Assembly: GCF_001005085.2 (NCBI RefSeq)
Contig: NZ_LBMU02000046.1
Span: forward strand, 62,001-126,000
Origin: Streptomyces humi
GTDB lineage: Bacteria > Actinomycetota > Actinomycetes > Streptomycetales > Streptomycetaceae
Length of the DNA: 64,000 nucleotides
Reading direction: 5' to 3'
The notes under the pieces are model-generated. The model saw only the letters and a program-made list of their open reading frames with translations, was not told the DNA's origin and did no database searches. Within the stretch, counting starts at the first letter, position 1, and every line of letters begins with the position of its first letter. Below, piece after piece: positions 39,348 to 47,255 of the stretch. A program made the translations under genes and the position numbers.

Positions 39348-39364
39348 TCATGAGCGATTCATGA
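39348..39364. promoter_or_regulatory. two TCATGA palindromes 11 bp apart
   Basis: TCATGA occurs at 39348-39353 and 39359-39364, one helical turn apart, in the 235-bp divergent gap between the STAS and DUF2231 genes. Low information content; listed as a candidate operator only. The rest of the gap holds only a short CCCCTCACCGA duplication near 39470. Confidence 0.25.
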
Positions 39365-39510
39365 TGCAGGTGCCGGTCCCGGCGTGTGCGCGGGGTCCGG
39401 ACCGGGGCGGCCGCGTTCAGAGGTTCCTGAGAGGTTCCTGTGCGACGCTGACGCGCCGTCGTACCGGCCCCCTCACCGACCCCCTCACCGACTCCTCCGA
39501 GGAACTGTCC

Positions 39511-40026
39511 ATGACCCTGATAAACGGCCTGCCCGCACACGTCCTGCTCGTGCACCTCGTCGTGGTGCTCGTGCCCTTGACCGCGCTGGCGCTCGTGGCC
39601 GCGGCGGTCTCGCGGCGAGCCGCCCGCCGCATGGGACTGGTGCTGCCGGTGCTGGCGCTGGTCACGCTGCTCGGCGTGCCGCTCACCACGCAGGCCGGTG
39701 AGTGGCTGGAACGGCACGTCAGCGATGACGCCCTGGTCCGCCGGCACGCCGAACTCGGCGACGGCCTGCTCCCGTGGGCCGTGGGCCTGTTCGCTCTGGC
39801 GGCGCTGGTCTGGTGGGCCGCCCGTCCGGCCACGGCATCCGGTCCGGACTCCGCGGGCGGCTCCTTCTGGTCCACCACGCCGGTGCGCGTGGCGGCGGTC
39901 GTCCTGTCCCTGGCGGTGGCGGCGGGCGCCGTGGTGGACGTCTACCGCATCGGAGACTCCGGCGCGAAGGCGGCATGGCACGACGGCTTCTCCCAGTCGG
40001 CCTCGAACGGCGACGCGGCGCGCTGA
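39511..40026 (+). CDS. DUF2231 membrane protein
   Basis: The 171-residue protein has four hydrophobic segments: NGLPAHVLLVHLVVVLVPLTALALVAAAV, MGLVLPVLALVTLLGVPLTTQAGEWL, LPWAVGLFALAALVWWAA and VRVAAVVLSLAVAAGAVVDVYRIGDSGAKAAW. The pattern, with a conserved His in the first helix and the closing HDGF, fits DUF2231. Some members are suggested to bind haem; the role is unknown. GAGGAACTG precedes ATG 39511. Confidence 0.88.
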   Translation: MTLINGLPAHVLLVHLVVVLVPLTALALVAAAVSRRAARRMGLVLPVLALVTLLGVPLTTQAGEWLERHVSDDALVRRHAELGDGLLPWAVGLFALAALVWWAARPATASGPDSAGGSFWSTTPVRVAAVVLSLAVAAGAVVDVYRIGDSGAKAAWHDGFSQSASNGDAAR

Positions 40027-40029
40027 CCC

Positions 40030-40067
40030 ACCCCTGACAGGAGCGGGGACCCGACCCGTTCAGGGGT
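40030..40067 (+). terminator. 8-bp stem terminator candidate
   Basis: ACCCCTGA and TCAGGGGT pair around 22 nt, starting 4 nt after the stop of the DUF2231 gene. The loop can form a short GGGGA-type stem of its own. Confidence 0.5.
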
Positions 40068-40148
40068 CGGTGTCGCCCGCGAGACCCGGCGGTGCCGGCC
40101 GCGAAAACCCGGCGACGCCGGCGACCGTCCTCGGGATACTGGGCGTCC

Positions 40149-40895
40149 ATGGATGAGGTCGAAGTCGTCGTCGCCCATTCCGAGCGTGCGACGCTGCGCG
40201 TCGGCGACGTGTTCCTGAAGGTGGACGCCGATCAGGCGCGCGTCGACGCCGAGGTCGAGGCGATGGCCCGCGCGCCGGTCCCGACCCCGAAGGTCCTGTG
40301 GCGCAGGCCGCCGGTGCTCGCGATCGCCGCACTCCCGGGGACGACGCTCGGGCGGCTTGGCGGGCCGTCGACCGGGTCGCCGGCGGCGTGGGCCGCGGCG
40401 GGCGCCGCCATCCGGAAACTGCACGAAGCGCCGTTGCCGCCACGGCCGGGCCGGGCCGGCCTCGGTGTCGTCGCGCTGGCCGCGGAACTCGACGCCGAAT
40501 GCGGCCTGTTGGTGGCGAACGGCGTCCTGCCCGCCGACCTGGTCAGCCGCAACCGTCAGGTCGCGGAGGCCGCGCTCCGGCCCTGGACGCCGGCCTTCAC
40601 GCACGGCGACCTCCAGATCGCGCACCTCTTCGTCGAGGGCGACGAGGTGACGGGCATCATCGACTGGTCCGAGGCGGGCCAGGGAGACGCCCTGTACGAC
40701 CTCGCCACCTTCACGCTCGGACACGAGGAGCACCTCGGCGACGTCATCGCCGGTTACGGCACCGACGTCGACCTCGATGTGATCCGCGCATGGTGGTCGC
40801 TGCGCAGCCTGCTGATCGTCCGCTGGCTGATCGAGCACGGCTTCGACGCCTTCGCACCGGGCTGTGAGGTCGACGTGCTGAGAGCCCGGATGTGA
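40149..40895 (+). CDS. aminoglycoside-phosphotransferase-family kinase
   Basis: The 248-residue protein has the APH/choline kinase fold. The catalytic loop reads FTHGDLQIAHLFVEGDEVTGIIDWSEAGQGDALYDLA, with the Brenner Asp in HGD and the metal Asp in IIDW. The usual Asn four residues after HGDL is His here. The N-terminus VVVAHSERATLRVGDVFLKVDAD includes the ATP Lys. The substrate is unknown; resistance, choline-type or small-metabolite kinases all have this fold. GATACT 8 nt before ATG 40149 suggests a leaderless mRNA. Confidence 0.88.
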   Translation: MDEVEVVVAHSERATLRVGDVFLKVDADQARVDAEVEAMARAPVPTPKVLWRRPPVLAIAALPGTTLGRLGGPSTGSPAAWAAAGAAIRKLHEAPLPPRPGRAGLGVVALAAELDAECGLLVANGVLPADLVSRNRQVAEAALRPWTPAFTHGDLQIAHLFVEGDEVTGIIDWSEAGQGDALYDLATFTLGHEEHLGDVIAGYGTDVDLDVIRAWWSLRSLLIVRWLIEHGFDAFAPGCEVDVLRARM

Positions 40896-40971
40896 GGCCG
40901 CGCGGTCGTCGCCGGTGCGGCCGAGAGGGCGGTGCCGCTCTGCGGGCTCGCGGACAGGTCCGTTCCGGGGC

Positions 40972-41751
40972 TCAGCGACCGGTCGGGAAGAGGGACTGGT
41001 TGGCGATGTCGATGAGGAAGGGGCCGACGAGCGACGGGTAGCGCTCCACGATCGCCTTCTTGTACGCCTGGCCGTCGTCGCCGAGCAGTTCGCGGGCGTC
41101 GGCGAGGTAGCGGCGGAGCTCCGCGTAGATCTCCGGGCCGGCGGGCAGGCCGTGGCCGGCGAGGATCGTGTCGTAGCCGGTCTGGGCGGCCAGCAGGTCC
41201 AGGGCCCGCTCCCAGCCGGTGATGTCGTTGTTGCCCAGGTAGAGGTGGACGTCGTGGTAGACGAGGTCCTGGGCGACGAGGACGCCCTGGTCGGGCAGCT
41301 TGACCAGCAGCTCGTCGGCGGCTTCACCGCCGGAGACGGCCTCCAGGACGAACGGGACGCCGTCGATGACCTCCGTACCCGGGACGAGGGGCACCGTCGG
41401 GGTGACGTCGCCGACCGGGATGACCAGGCCACCGGGCAGCCGGCTGTCGCCGCGCGCGACGATCTGCTCGCGCACCTGGGCCAGGGCGTGGACCGGTACG
41501 CCGAAGCGGGCCGCGCCGTTGTAGTGGTCGGGGTGGGCGTGGGTGACGATCAGCCGGTCCAGCGGCTTGCCGAGGCCCTTGGCGTAGGCGACCGCTTCGT
41601 CGGCGTACGCAGGCACCATCTGCGCGTCGATCGCGATGACCCGGGCCGGGGTCTCGATCAGCTGGGTGGTGGTGTGGAAGGTGTCGGCCGGCGACATGTA
41701 GCTGTGGACGCGGACCGCGCCCTTGTCGAGGACCGTGACGGTGCCGTTCAT
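40972..41751 (-). CDS. MBL-fold metallo-hydrolase
   Basis: The 259-residue protein has the metallo-beta-lactamase fold with the metal motif THAHPDHYNG, the later ligands in LVAQDLVYHDVHLYLG and the final His in LAGHGLPAG. There is no signal peptide, so it is cytosolic. The last ~45 residues (RRYLADARELLGDDGQAYKKAIVERYPSLVG) resemble a helical tail seen in small MBL hydrolases of unknown role. It is divergent from the truncated hydrolase at 41974. Confidence 0.9.
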   Translation of the reverse strand: MNGTVTVLDKGAVRVHSYMSPADTFHTTTQLIETPARVIAIDAQMVPAYADEAVAYAKGLGKPLDRLIVTHAHPDHYNGAARFGVPVHALAQVREQIVARGDSRLPGGLVIPVGDVTPTVPLVPGTEVIDGVPFVLEAVSGGEAADELLVKLPDQGVLVAQDLVYHDVHLYLGNNDITGWERALDLLAAQTGYDTILAGHGLPAGPEIYAELRRYLADARELLGDDGQAYKKAIVERYPSLVGPFLIDIANQSLFPTGR

Positions 41752-41973
41752 GGCAGTGCTCCTGGCGGTGAAGGCGACCCTGTGCCGCCTCGGCGACCTC
41801 CACTCTCGTCGTGAAACCGCAGGCAGACGAGATGCGCCGGAGACCAGGCATGGTAGATCGGCGACATTCGCAGGTCCTGCCTGTCAGGCCCGCTCCGGGT
41901 GTCGTCGTGCCACCGTCGTAGGTCGCTCTTCCGCCTTGCCGGGACGGCAGCCCCGATCGGAGGCTGGGACGCC

Positions 41974-42384
41974 ATGAAGAAGCAGCGAACGAACCCCACA
42001 GTCCTGCTGGTCCACGGGGCGATGTACACGCCGTGGATCTTCGACAGGCCGCGCGAGCGGCTCACTGTCCGGGGGATCGGCTCCCACGCCGTGCAACTGC
42101 CCAGCAGCAACCCCGACAGCGGTGCCGCCGAAGGGCTGACGGAGGACGTCACCGTGGTCCGCGATCCGATCGCCGACATCGGCGGTCCCGCCGTGCTGGC
42201 CGCCCACTCCTACGTCGTGGCCACCGAGGATCCGGCGCTGCCGCCCGCGATCCAGTGGCAGTGGGCCGCGCGCCCCGGCCGCACTGTCGGCATCCCGTCC
42301 GGACACTCCCCGCACCTGTCCCACGCCGACGACGTGGCCAGGGTCCTGGCCGGAGCGGTCGCTCGCACCCGCACCCGGTCCTGA
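41974..42384 (+). pseudogene. alpha/beta-hydrolase with the catalytic middle deleted
   Basis: The 136-residue frame starts like a typical alpha/beta-hydrolase (TVLLVHGAMYTPWIFDRPRERLTVRGIGSHAVQLPS) and ends like one (YVVATEDPALPPAIQWQWAA, GHSPHLSHADDVARVLAG). The middle, ~100 residues including the rest of the nucleophile elbow, is missing: the GHSYGG-type motif is fused to YVVATED as LAAHSYVVATED. The Ser remains, but the cap and the helix behind it are gone. The frame is open and has GGAGG 10 nt upstream, so a protein may be made, but it can hardly be active. Confidence 0.7.
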
Positions 42385-42417
42385 CCTCAGCGAACCCGCG
42401 GACCCGCCGCCTGCACG

Positions 42418-42514
42418 GTCCTCTCGCCCGGTCGCCGGTCGCTCCTCTCACCAGGTCGCCGGTCGGCCCGCTCGCCAGGTCGCAGGTCGGCCCGCTCGCC
42501 AGGTCGGCAGGTCG
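42418..42514. repeat. four ~24-bp tandem repeats
   Basis: Units of 23-25 bp with CTCNCCAGGTCGC-GGTCG cores run from 42418 to 42514 between two convergent genes; units 42466-42489 and 42490-42514 are almost identical. No hairpin or reading frame is evident. Confidence 0.8.
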
Positions 42515-42542
42515 TCGTTCGGTCCGCTAGTCCGGGCGCCGG

Positions 42543-43424
42543 TCAGCGGTGGATGTTCTCCAGGTCCTCCAGCAGACCCGGGTGCTTCGGCTCCCAGCCG
42601 AGCGCCCGCCGGGTGTGGGCGCTGGACGAGGGCTGGTCGGTCGCGAAGATCTGGCCGAGTGGGCCGAAGGTCTCCGTCGGCACCGACTGCACCGGCAGGC
42701 CCAGGCGGCGGCCGATGACCGCCGCTATGTCGCGCACCTCGTCCCCCTCGTCGGCCACCGCGTGCCAGGACGTCCCTGCCTCCGCCCGCTCCAGGGCGAG
42801 CCGGAAGAGGACTGCCGCGTCGAGCGCGTGCACGGCCGGCCAGCGCTGTGCGCCGTCACCCGGGTAGCCGGACACGCCGGTCCGGCGGGCGATGTCGGTC
42901 AGCAGGCCGGCGAACCCGCCCGCGCCCTGGTGGTGAACGGTGCGCGGCATGCGTACGGCCGTGCTCCGGACCCCGCGCGAGGCCAGGCCCAGGACCGCCG
43001 TGACCGCGCGCCCGCGCCCGCCCACCAGTCCGTCGGTCGGCAGCGGGTCGGCCTCGGTGGAGACGCGGCCCGGCACCCAGGGCGTGCCCGAGACGGTGAC
43101 GAAGGGGCGGTCGCTGCCGACGAGTTCCTCGCCGAGGGCCGCGAGGGCGGCACTCTCCTCGGCGACCGACCTGGCGACGGCCTCGGGGCTGCTGAAGTCG
43201 TTGCCGAAGGCCAGGTGGATCACCCCGTCGGCGCGGGCGACGCCGGCCCGGAGGGTCTCCAGGTCGGAGACGGCTCCTCGGAGCGGCTCCGCGCCGGCGG
43301 TCTCGGCGGCGAGCGCGGACGCCTCGGAGCGGGCCAGCGCGAGGACGGTGTGGCCGTTGCGGAGCAACTCGGCGACGACGGCGGAACCGATCAGACCGGT
43401 GCCACCTGTGACGAAAACACGCAT
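42543..43424 (-). CDS. NAD(P)-dependent epimerase / atypical SDR
   Basis: The 293-residue protein has VFVTGGTGLIGSAVVAELLRNGH at the start, VIHLAFGNDF near residue 80, and a C-terminal DQPSSSAHTRRALGWEPKHPGLLEDL, matching the extended/atypical SDR group (NmrA/epimerase-like). The region of the usual Tyr-x3-Lys is degenerate. It is common next to TetR genes that repress it. ATG 43424 has GGGAG upstream; it is divergent from such a TetR gene with two matching operators between. Confidence 0.9.
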   Translation of the reverse strand: MRVFVTGGTGLIGSAVVAELLRNGHTVLALARSEASALAAETAGAEPLRGAVSDLETLRAGVARADGVIHLAFGNDFSSPEAVARSVAEESAALAALGEELVGSDRPFVTVSGTPWVPGRVSTEADPLPTDGLVGGRGRAVTAVLGLASRGVRSTAVRMPRTVHHQGAGGFAGLLTDIARRTGVSGYPGDGAQRWPAVHALDAAVLFRLALERAEAGTSWHAVADEGDEVRDIAAVIGRRLGLPVQSVPTETFGPLGQIFATDQPSSSAHTRRALGWEPKHPGLLEDLENIHR

Positions 43425-43442
43425 GGGAAAACTCCCGGACAA

Positions 43443-43499
43443 GTGATGGGACTCTTGTCCCATCACTCTAGCGCAGTGATGGGACAAGAGTCCCATCGC
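43443..43499. promoter_or_regulatory. two matching TetR-type operators
   Basis: GTGATGGGAC-TCTT-GTCCCATCAC (43443-43466) is a perfect 10-bp-arm palindrome. GTGATGGGAC-AAGA-GTCCCATCGC (43476-43499) is its near-copy in inverted orientation. Centres are 33 bp apart, about three helical turns. The second overlaps the -35 region of the TetR gene, whose -10 TATGAT is at 43501-43506. Both directions should be repressed. Confidence 0.85.
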
Positions 43500-43513
43500 T
43501 TATGATGGCGACC

Positions 43514-44092
43514 ATGGGCAGATGGGAACCAGGCGCGCGGGAACGCCTTGTGGTGGCCGCCGTCGACCTGTTCACCGAGCAGGGGTACGACGCCACGACG
43601 GTCGCGCAGATCGCCGAGCGCGCCGGAGTCACCAAGAGCACCTTCTTCCGGCACTTCCCCGACAAGCGCGAACTGCTGGTGGCCGGGCAGGAGACGCTGA
43701 GCCGACTGCTGACCGAGGGCATCGCCGAGGCGCCCGGTGACGCCAGTCCGCTCGAGGCGGTCGCCGCCGGCCTTGAGCGCGCCTCCGGAGCGATGGGACC
43801 CATGAACCGCGAGCTCGCTCCCCGACTGAAGGCGGCCGTCGCCGCGAGCACCGAGCTTCAGGAGCGTGACGCCCTGAAGAGCGTCAGCCTCGCGGCCGCG
43901 ATGACGACCGCTCTGGTCGCCCGAGGCGTACCCGACGCGACCGCGGCCCTGGCGGGCGAGCTGGGCGTGCTCGCCTTCAAACGGGGGTTCGCCCAGTGGT
44001 CCGAGGGCGACCGGGGCGGCAAGCGGGAACTCGCCGGGCACACCCTGGCGGCGCTGCGTGAACTGCGCGCGGCGAGCGCGTCGCTGGGCTGA
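43514..44092 (+). CDS. TetR-family repressor
   Basis: The 192-residue protein has the TetR HTH (RERLVVAAVDLFTEQGYDATTVAQIAERAGVTKSTFFRHFPDKRELL) and a short ligand domain. ATG 43514 is chosen because TATGAT (-10) lies 7 nt upstream, so the mRNA is probably leaderless; the upstream ATGs at 43502 and 43505 lie inside that box. The likely targets are the divergent epimerase gene and itself through the two operators. Confidence 0.93.
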   Translation: MGRWEPGARERLVVAAVDLFTEQGYDATTVAQIAERAGVTKSTFFRHFPDKRELLVAGQETLSRLLTEGIAEAPGDASPLEAVAAGLERASGAMGPMNRELAPRLKAAVAASTELQERDALKSVSLAAAMTTALVARGVPDATAALAGELGVLAFKRGFAQWSEGDRGGKRELAGHTLAALRELRAASASLG

Positions 44093-44102
44093 CCGGCAGC
44101 GT

Positions 44103-44162
44103 CACCCGCGGCCGCGGGTGAGCGCAGGGCGGCGACGGGTCACGGTGCGGCGGCCCTGCGCT
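44103..44162. terminator. two hairpins between convergent genes
   Basis: CACCCGCGG/CCGCGGGTG (44103-44120) is a perfect 18-bp palindrome. It is followed at once by a 10-bp stem AGCGCAGGGC (44121-44130)/GCCCTGCGCT (44153-44162) with a 22-nt loop. They lie between the ends of the TetR and GNAT genes and fit bidirectional termination. Confidence 0.7.
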
Positions 44163-44181
44163 GATCGACGGTCCGGCCGGT

Positions 44182-44715
44182 CTACGCCGCGAACTCGGTC
44201 AGATCGATGGCGTGAACGCGGAGAGGGAAGCCGTACGCCGGGTGCACCGTCTCCCGCTCGGCCACCATGCCGAGCTTGCGGCTGACGTTCTCGGAGGCGC
44301 CGTCCCCCACCCGGTTGATGCTGATGACGCGGTCCAGACCGCGGTCCTGGAGCGCGAACTCCAGCGTGGCGTGCGCCGCTTCGGACGCGTATCCCTGGCC
44401 CCAGAACTGCGGGCCCAGCCGCCAGCTGATCGCCACGGCGGGCATCACCTCCGGCAGGAACCAGGGCACGGACAGTCCCGTGAAGCCGATCAGTTCGCCC
44501 GAGGCCAGCAGTTCGACGGCGAAGAGCCCGAAGCCCTCCTCGTCCCACTCCTCCTCCCAGCGCTCGACCGCCTCGGCCGTCTCGTCCAGGTCGCGCACCG
44601 AGCCGTCGTCGACCCACCTCATGACCCGCGGGTCCGCGTTGATGTCGGCCATGGGCGCCAGGTCGTCGTCGTGCCAGCCACGCAGGAGGAGACGGGGTGT
44701 GCGGATCTCGGTCAT
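44182..44715 (-). CDS. GNAT-family N-acetyltransferase (RimJ/RimL type)
   Basis: The 177-residue protein begins IRTPRLLLRGWHDDDLAPMADINADPRVMRWV, the RimJ/RimL-type start, with the acetyl-CoA-binding region FWGQGYASEAAHATLEFALQ and INRVGDGASENVSRKLGM. It would acetylate an amine, either a ribosomal protein or a small molecule. ATG 44715 is preceded by AGGATGG. The 241-bp gap upstream (44716-44956) shows only an ACACGTGT palindrome. Confidence 0.9.
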   Translation of the reverse strand: MTEIRTPRLLLRGWHDDDLAPMADINADPRVMRWVDDGSVRDLDETAEAVERWEEEWDEEGFGLFAVELLASGELIGFTGLSVPWFLPEVMPAVAISWRLGPQFWGQGYASEAAHATLEFALQDRGLDRVISINRVGDGASENVSRKLGMVAERETVHPAYGFPLRVHAIDLTEFAA

Positions 44716-44956
44716 ACGCCCATCCTGCCGGAGGCGGACGCCACCCGCGTAATCCGGTGGCCACCCATGCTGCCGCCCACCCGCGCGGCTCCGGCCGGGC
44801 CGCCCCGCCGCGGCCGCCGACGCCGCCGGACTTCCGAACCGACCGCCGTACTGGCACACGTGTGTCAAAGACACGAGAGGCCGCACCCGGCCTGCCGCAT
44901 GCGCTCAACGCCTTCGTTCGGTTTGTCGAACACGTATCTATCTGTGCGCGGTGTCC

Positions 44957-45793
44957 TCAGCGCAGGAAGTCCAGGACCTCCCGCGCGAACTCATGGTGGT
45001 ACTGGAACAGGAAGCCGTGTCCGGAGTCGGGGTACAGGTGTGCGCGGGCGTCGGGCAGCGAACGCGCGAGCAGCCGCAGTGCCGAGGGCGGGATGACCCG
45101 GTCGCTGTCCCCGCCCGCGACCAGTGTGGGCTGCCGGATACCGCCGAGTCTGCGCAGCGCGTCCCCGTCGGGCACGCCCCACTCGAGCATGGCCTCGCAC
45201 TGGGCTTCCCGGGCCGCCGCGCTGACCGGCAGATCCCGGTCCCTCTCCCGCTCGATGTAACGGCCGAAGAATTCCAGGCCGCGGCGCTGGCTGGCCTCGG
45301 TGTGGTTGAAGAAGGTGTACAGGTAGTGCTGAGCCCGCGGTTCGCCGGAACAGGTGTGGCCGAGGACGTCGTCCCGCAGTCCGTGAATGCCCGGCGCGCC
45401 GCGCGGGGCGGTGGCCGCGAGGACGAGGCGGCGGACGACGTCCGGCTGGAGCAGGGTCAGCTCCTGCGCGGTGTACCCGCCCATGGAGAACCCGAGCACA
45501 TCCACTTCCCGTACTCCGACGGCCCCGAGGAAGGCCATGGTGTCGAGGGCGGTGTCCCGGATGGTGCGGGGTGTGCTGCCGGTGCTGAGACCGACGCCGG
45601 CGTTGTCGAAGGCGATGACATCGCGCTCCGCCGCCAGCGCGTCCACCAGAGCGGGATCCCAGCTGTCCAGCGTGCCCCTGAAGTGTTGGAGGAGCAGCAG
45701 CGGAGGTTGCGAACCTCTCGGACCGCACCGACGGTAGGCGTAGATGATGCCGGGGGCCGCTCCGGCCCTGCGGTTCGGCGTCTCGTGGTACAT
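44957..45793 (-). CDS. alpha/beta-hydrolase (paralogue 1 of 3)
   Basis: The 278-residue protein is an alpha/beta-hydrolase: LLLLQHFRGTLDSWDPALVDALAAERDVIAFDNAGVGLSTG, nucleophile Ser in VLGFSMGGYTAQEL, acid in LVAGGDSDRVIPP and His in PDSGHGFLFQYH. It is strikingly similar to the proteins at 48667 and 59937. ATG 45793 is chosen because AGGAG lies 8 nt upstream; an in-frame ATG at 45832 lacks one. It is divergent from a TetR gene whose promoter carries an operator. Such pairs often mean repression relieved by the hydrolase substrate (inference). Confidence 0.9.
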   Translation of the reverse strand: MYHETPNRRAGAAPGIIYAYRRCGPRGSQPPLLLLQHFRGTLDSWDPALVDALAAERDVIAFDNAGVGLSTGSTPRTIRDTALDTMAFLGAVGVREVDVLGFSMGGYTAQELTLLQPDVVRRLVLAATAPRGAPGIHGLRDDVLGHTCSGEPRAQHYLYTFFNHTEASQRRGLEFFGRYIERERDRDLPVSAAAREAQCEAMLEWGVPDGDALRRLGGIRQPTLVAGGDSDRVIPPSALRLLARSLPDARAHLYPDSGHGFLFQYHHEFAREVLDFLR

Positions 45794-46006
45794 GACGTGG
45801 ACTCCTGCGCCGGTGAAGTGCTCACCGGTCATGCGATGAGCACAGGGACGGCGACGAGTCTGACGCCGGCCGCGGCGCAGGCCATCGGACATTTGACCGT
45901 ACGCGAACCGCACCGCCCGCTGATCTTGCGGAACCGGCATGCAGCCGGGCCGCGCCCGAGCGCCGGTACGTACCCGCTTCCGCAGGAAACAGCAGGTCGG
46001 GGGCTT

Positions 46007-46040
46007 TTGACAATTTCAAGCAGACCGGCCATATTGGCCG
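46007..46040 (+). promoter_or_regulatory. near-consensus promoter with CGGCCA-TAT-TGGCCG operator
   Basis: TTGACA (46007-46012) and CATATT (46030-46035) are 17 bp apart. A perfect 15-bp palindrome CGGCCATATTGGCCG (46026-46040) covers the -10 box, and the ATG follows at 46042, so the mRNA is probably leaderless and repressor binding would block it. TTGA-N5-TCAA overlaps the -35. Confidence 0.8.
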
Positions 46041-46041
46041 T

Positions 46042-46614
46042 ATGCCTCAGGTGAGCGTCGTGGGAAAGCTGATCGAGCACGCGGAGACCGTGTTCCGTCA
46101 GCAGGGGTTCAATGGCGCCAGCGTCGCGGACATCACCAATGCGGCGGAAGTGCCGAAGGGCTCCTTCTACAACCACTTCAAGAGCAAGCAGGAACTCGCC
46201 GCCGAGATCGTCCGCCGTTACAGCCGCGGGACGGACCTGAGCATGCTCGGCGCTCAGGACCTGTCGGCGCCGGCACGGCTGCGCGCACACTTCGCCGCCC
46301 AGGCCTCGCGCACCAACTCCACCGGCGTGGAGTACGGATGCCTGCTGATGACCATGGCGAGCGAGGGTCCGGCGGTCGGCGACGAGGTGGGGACGGTCGT
46401 CCGCCGCAGCATCGCGGCGTGGATAGGTGTGCTGACCCCGGTGATCGAGGAGGGGCAGCGAGCGGGTGAGATCACGTCCCAGGAGCCCGCGGGCGACCTC
46501 GCGGCCTTTCTGATCGACGCCTTCGAGGGCGCGGGACTGCGCGGCAAGGCGACCCGGGACGAGACTGCGGCCATGCGTTCCCTGGATCTGGCTCTCAAAG
46601 CGCTCAAGCCCTGA
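46042..46614 (+). CDS. TetR-family regulator (paralogue 1 of 2)
   Basis: The 190-residue protein has the TetR HTH (LIEHAETVFRQQGFNGASVADITNAAEVPKGSFYNHFKSKQELAAEIV). The ligand domain holds EYGCLLMTMASEGP, aligned with EFGCLLGTFASDGA in the paralogue at 46686. The conserved Cys recalls TetR proteins of the NemR/YxaF group, where a Cys can sense electrophiles (inference). Shared start MPQ(V/I)SV shows common descent. It is convergent with its paralogue (71-bp gap) and divergent from hydrolase 1. Confidence 0.92.
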   Translation: MPQVSVVGKLIEHAETVFRQQGFNGASVADITNAAEVPKGSFYNHFKSKQELAAEIVRRYSRGTDLSMLGAQDLSAPARLRAHFAAQASRTNSTGVEYGCLLMTMASEGPAVGDEVGTVVRRSIAAWIGVLTPVIEEGQRAGEITSQEPAGDLAAFLIDAFEGAGLRGKATRDETAAMRSLDLALKALKP

Positions 46615-46685
46615 CAGCGGGTTTCCCCGGTCCACAGCGGGCCCGGTGGCTGCTCTCACCGACGAAGCGGAACGCCGGCCCCGCC

Positions 46686-47255
46686 TCAGGGGCGCAGCGC
46701 TTCCAGGGCGATGTTCACCTCCTCGGCCATGAGAACGTGGTCGGCCGAGGTCCTGGCCCGCAGCGTGGCGCCTTCGAAGAGGTCCAGCAGGAAAGCCGCC
46801 AGCGTGGCGGCGGACCGCGCAGTGGTGATCTCGCCTGACGCCTGGCCGTCGGCGATCGTGGCGGTCAGCGCATCGGTCCAGCTGTCCAGTGCCTCCCGGA
46901 CCGCCTCCCTGACCTTCTCGCCGGCGTTGGCGCCGTCACTGGCGAAGGTGCCGAGCAGGCATCCGAACTCGATTCCGGAGCCGCGGATACGCTCGACCTG
47001 CGCGATCAAATGTCCCCGCAGGCGCTCCAGAGCCGGTCCCTGCCCCTCGAGGATCGAGTGGTCGGCGGCACGCGCGTAGCGCAGGACGATCTCCACAGCG
47101 AGGTCCTGCTTGCTGCGGAAGTGGTTGTAGGCGGACCCCTTCGGTACGCCTGCCGCCTCTGTGACGTCCTGGATGCTCGCCCCACTGAACCCCTTGCGGC
47201 GAAACACGTCCATCGCGCTGTCGACCAGTCGTTCCCGGACACTGATCTGTGGCAT
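46686..47255 (-). CDS. TetR-family regulator (paralogue 2 of 2)
   Basis: The 189-residue protein has the same plan as the one at 46042: HTH LVDSAMDVFRRKGFSGASIQDVTEAAGVPKGSAYNHFRSKQDLAVEIV, then GSGIEFGCLLGTFASDGANAG and FLLDLFEGATLRARTSADH. The two proteins match at close to half of their positions by eye. GGAGCGGAGAAC precedes ATG 47255. It is divergent from the zinc dehydrogenase/hydrolase operon at 47561 and probably controls it; the 305-bp gap also holds GACCG-GG-CGGTC (47312-47323). Confidence 0.92.
   Translation of the reverse strand: MPQISVRERLVDSAMDVFRRKGFSGASIQDVTEAAGVPKGSAYNHFRSKQDLAVEIVLRYARAADHSILEGQGPALERLRGHLIAQVERIRGSGIEFGCLLGTFASDGANAGEKVREAVREALDSWTDALTATIADGQASGEITTARSAATLAAFLLDLFEGATLRARTSADHVLMAEEVNIALEALRP

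Noticed and set aside
42418..42514. The ~24-bp repeats as a small CRISPR array
   Set aside because: Units are directly adjacent with no spacers of unique sequence, and no cas gene lies nearby. It is a tandem repeat.
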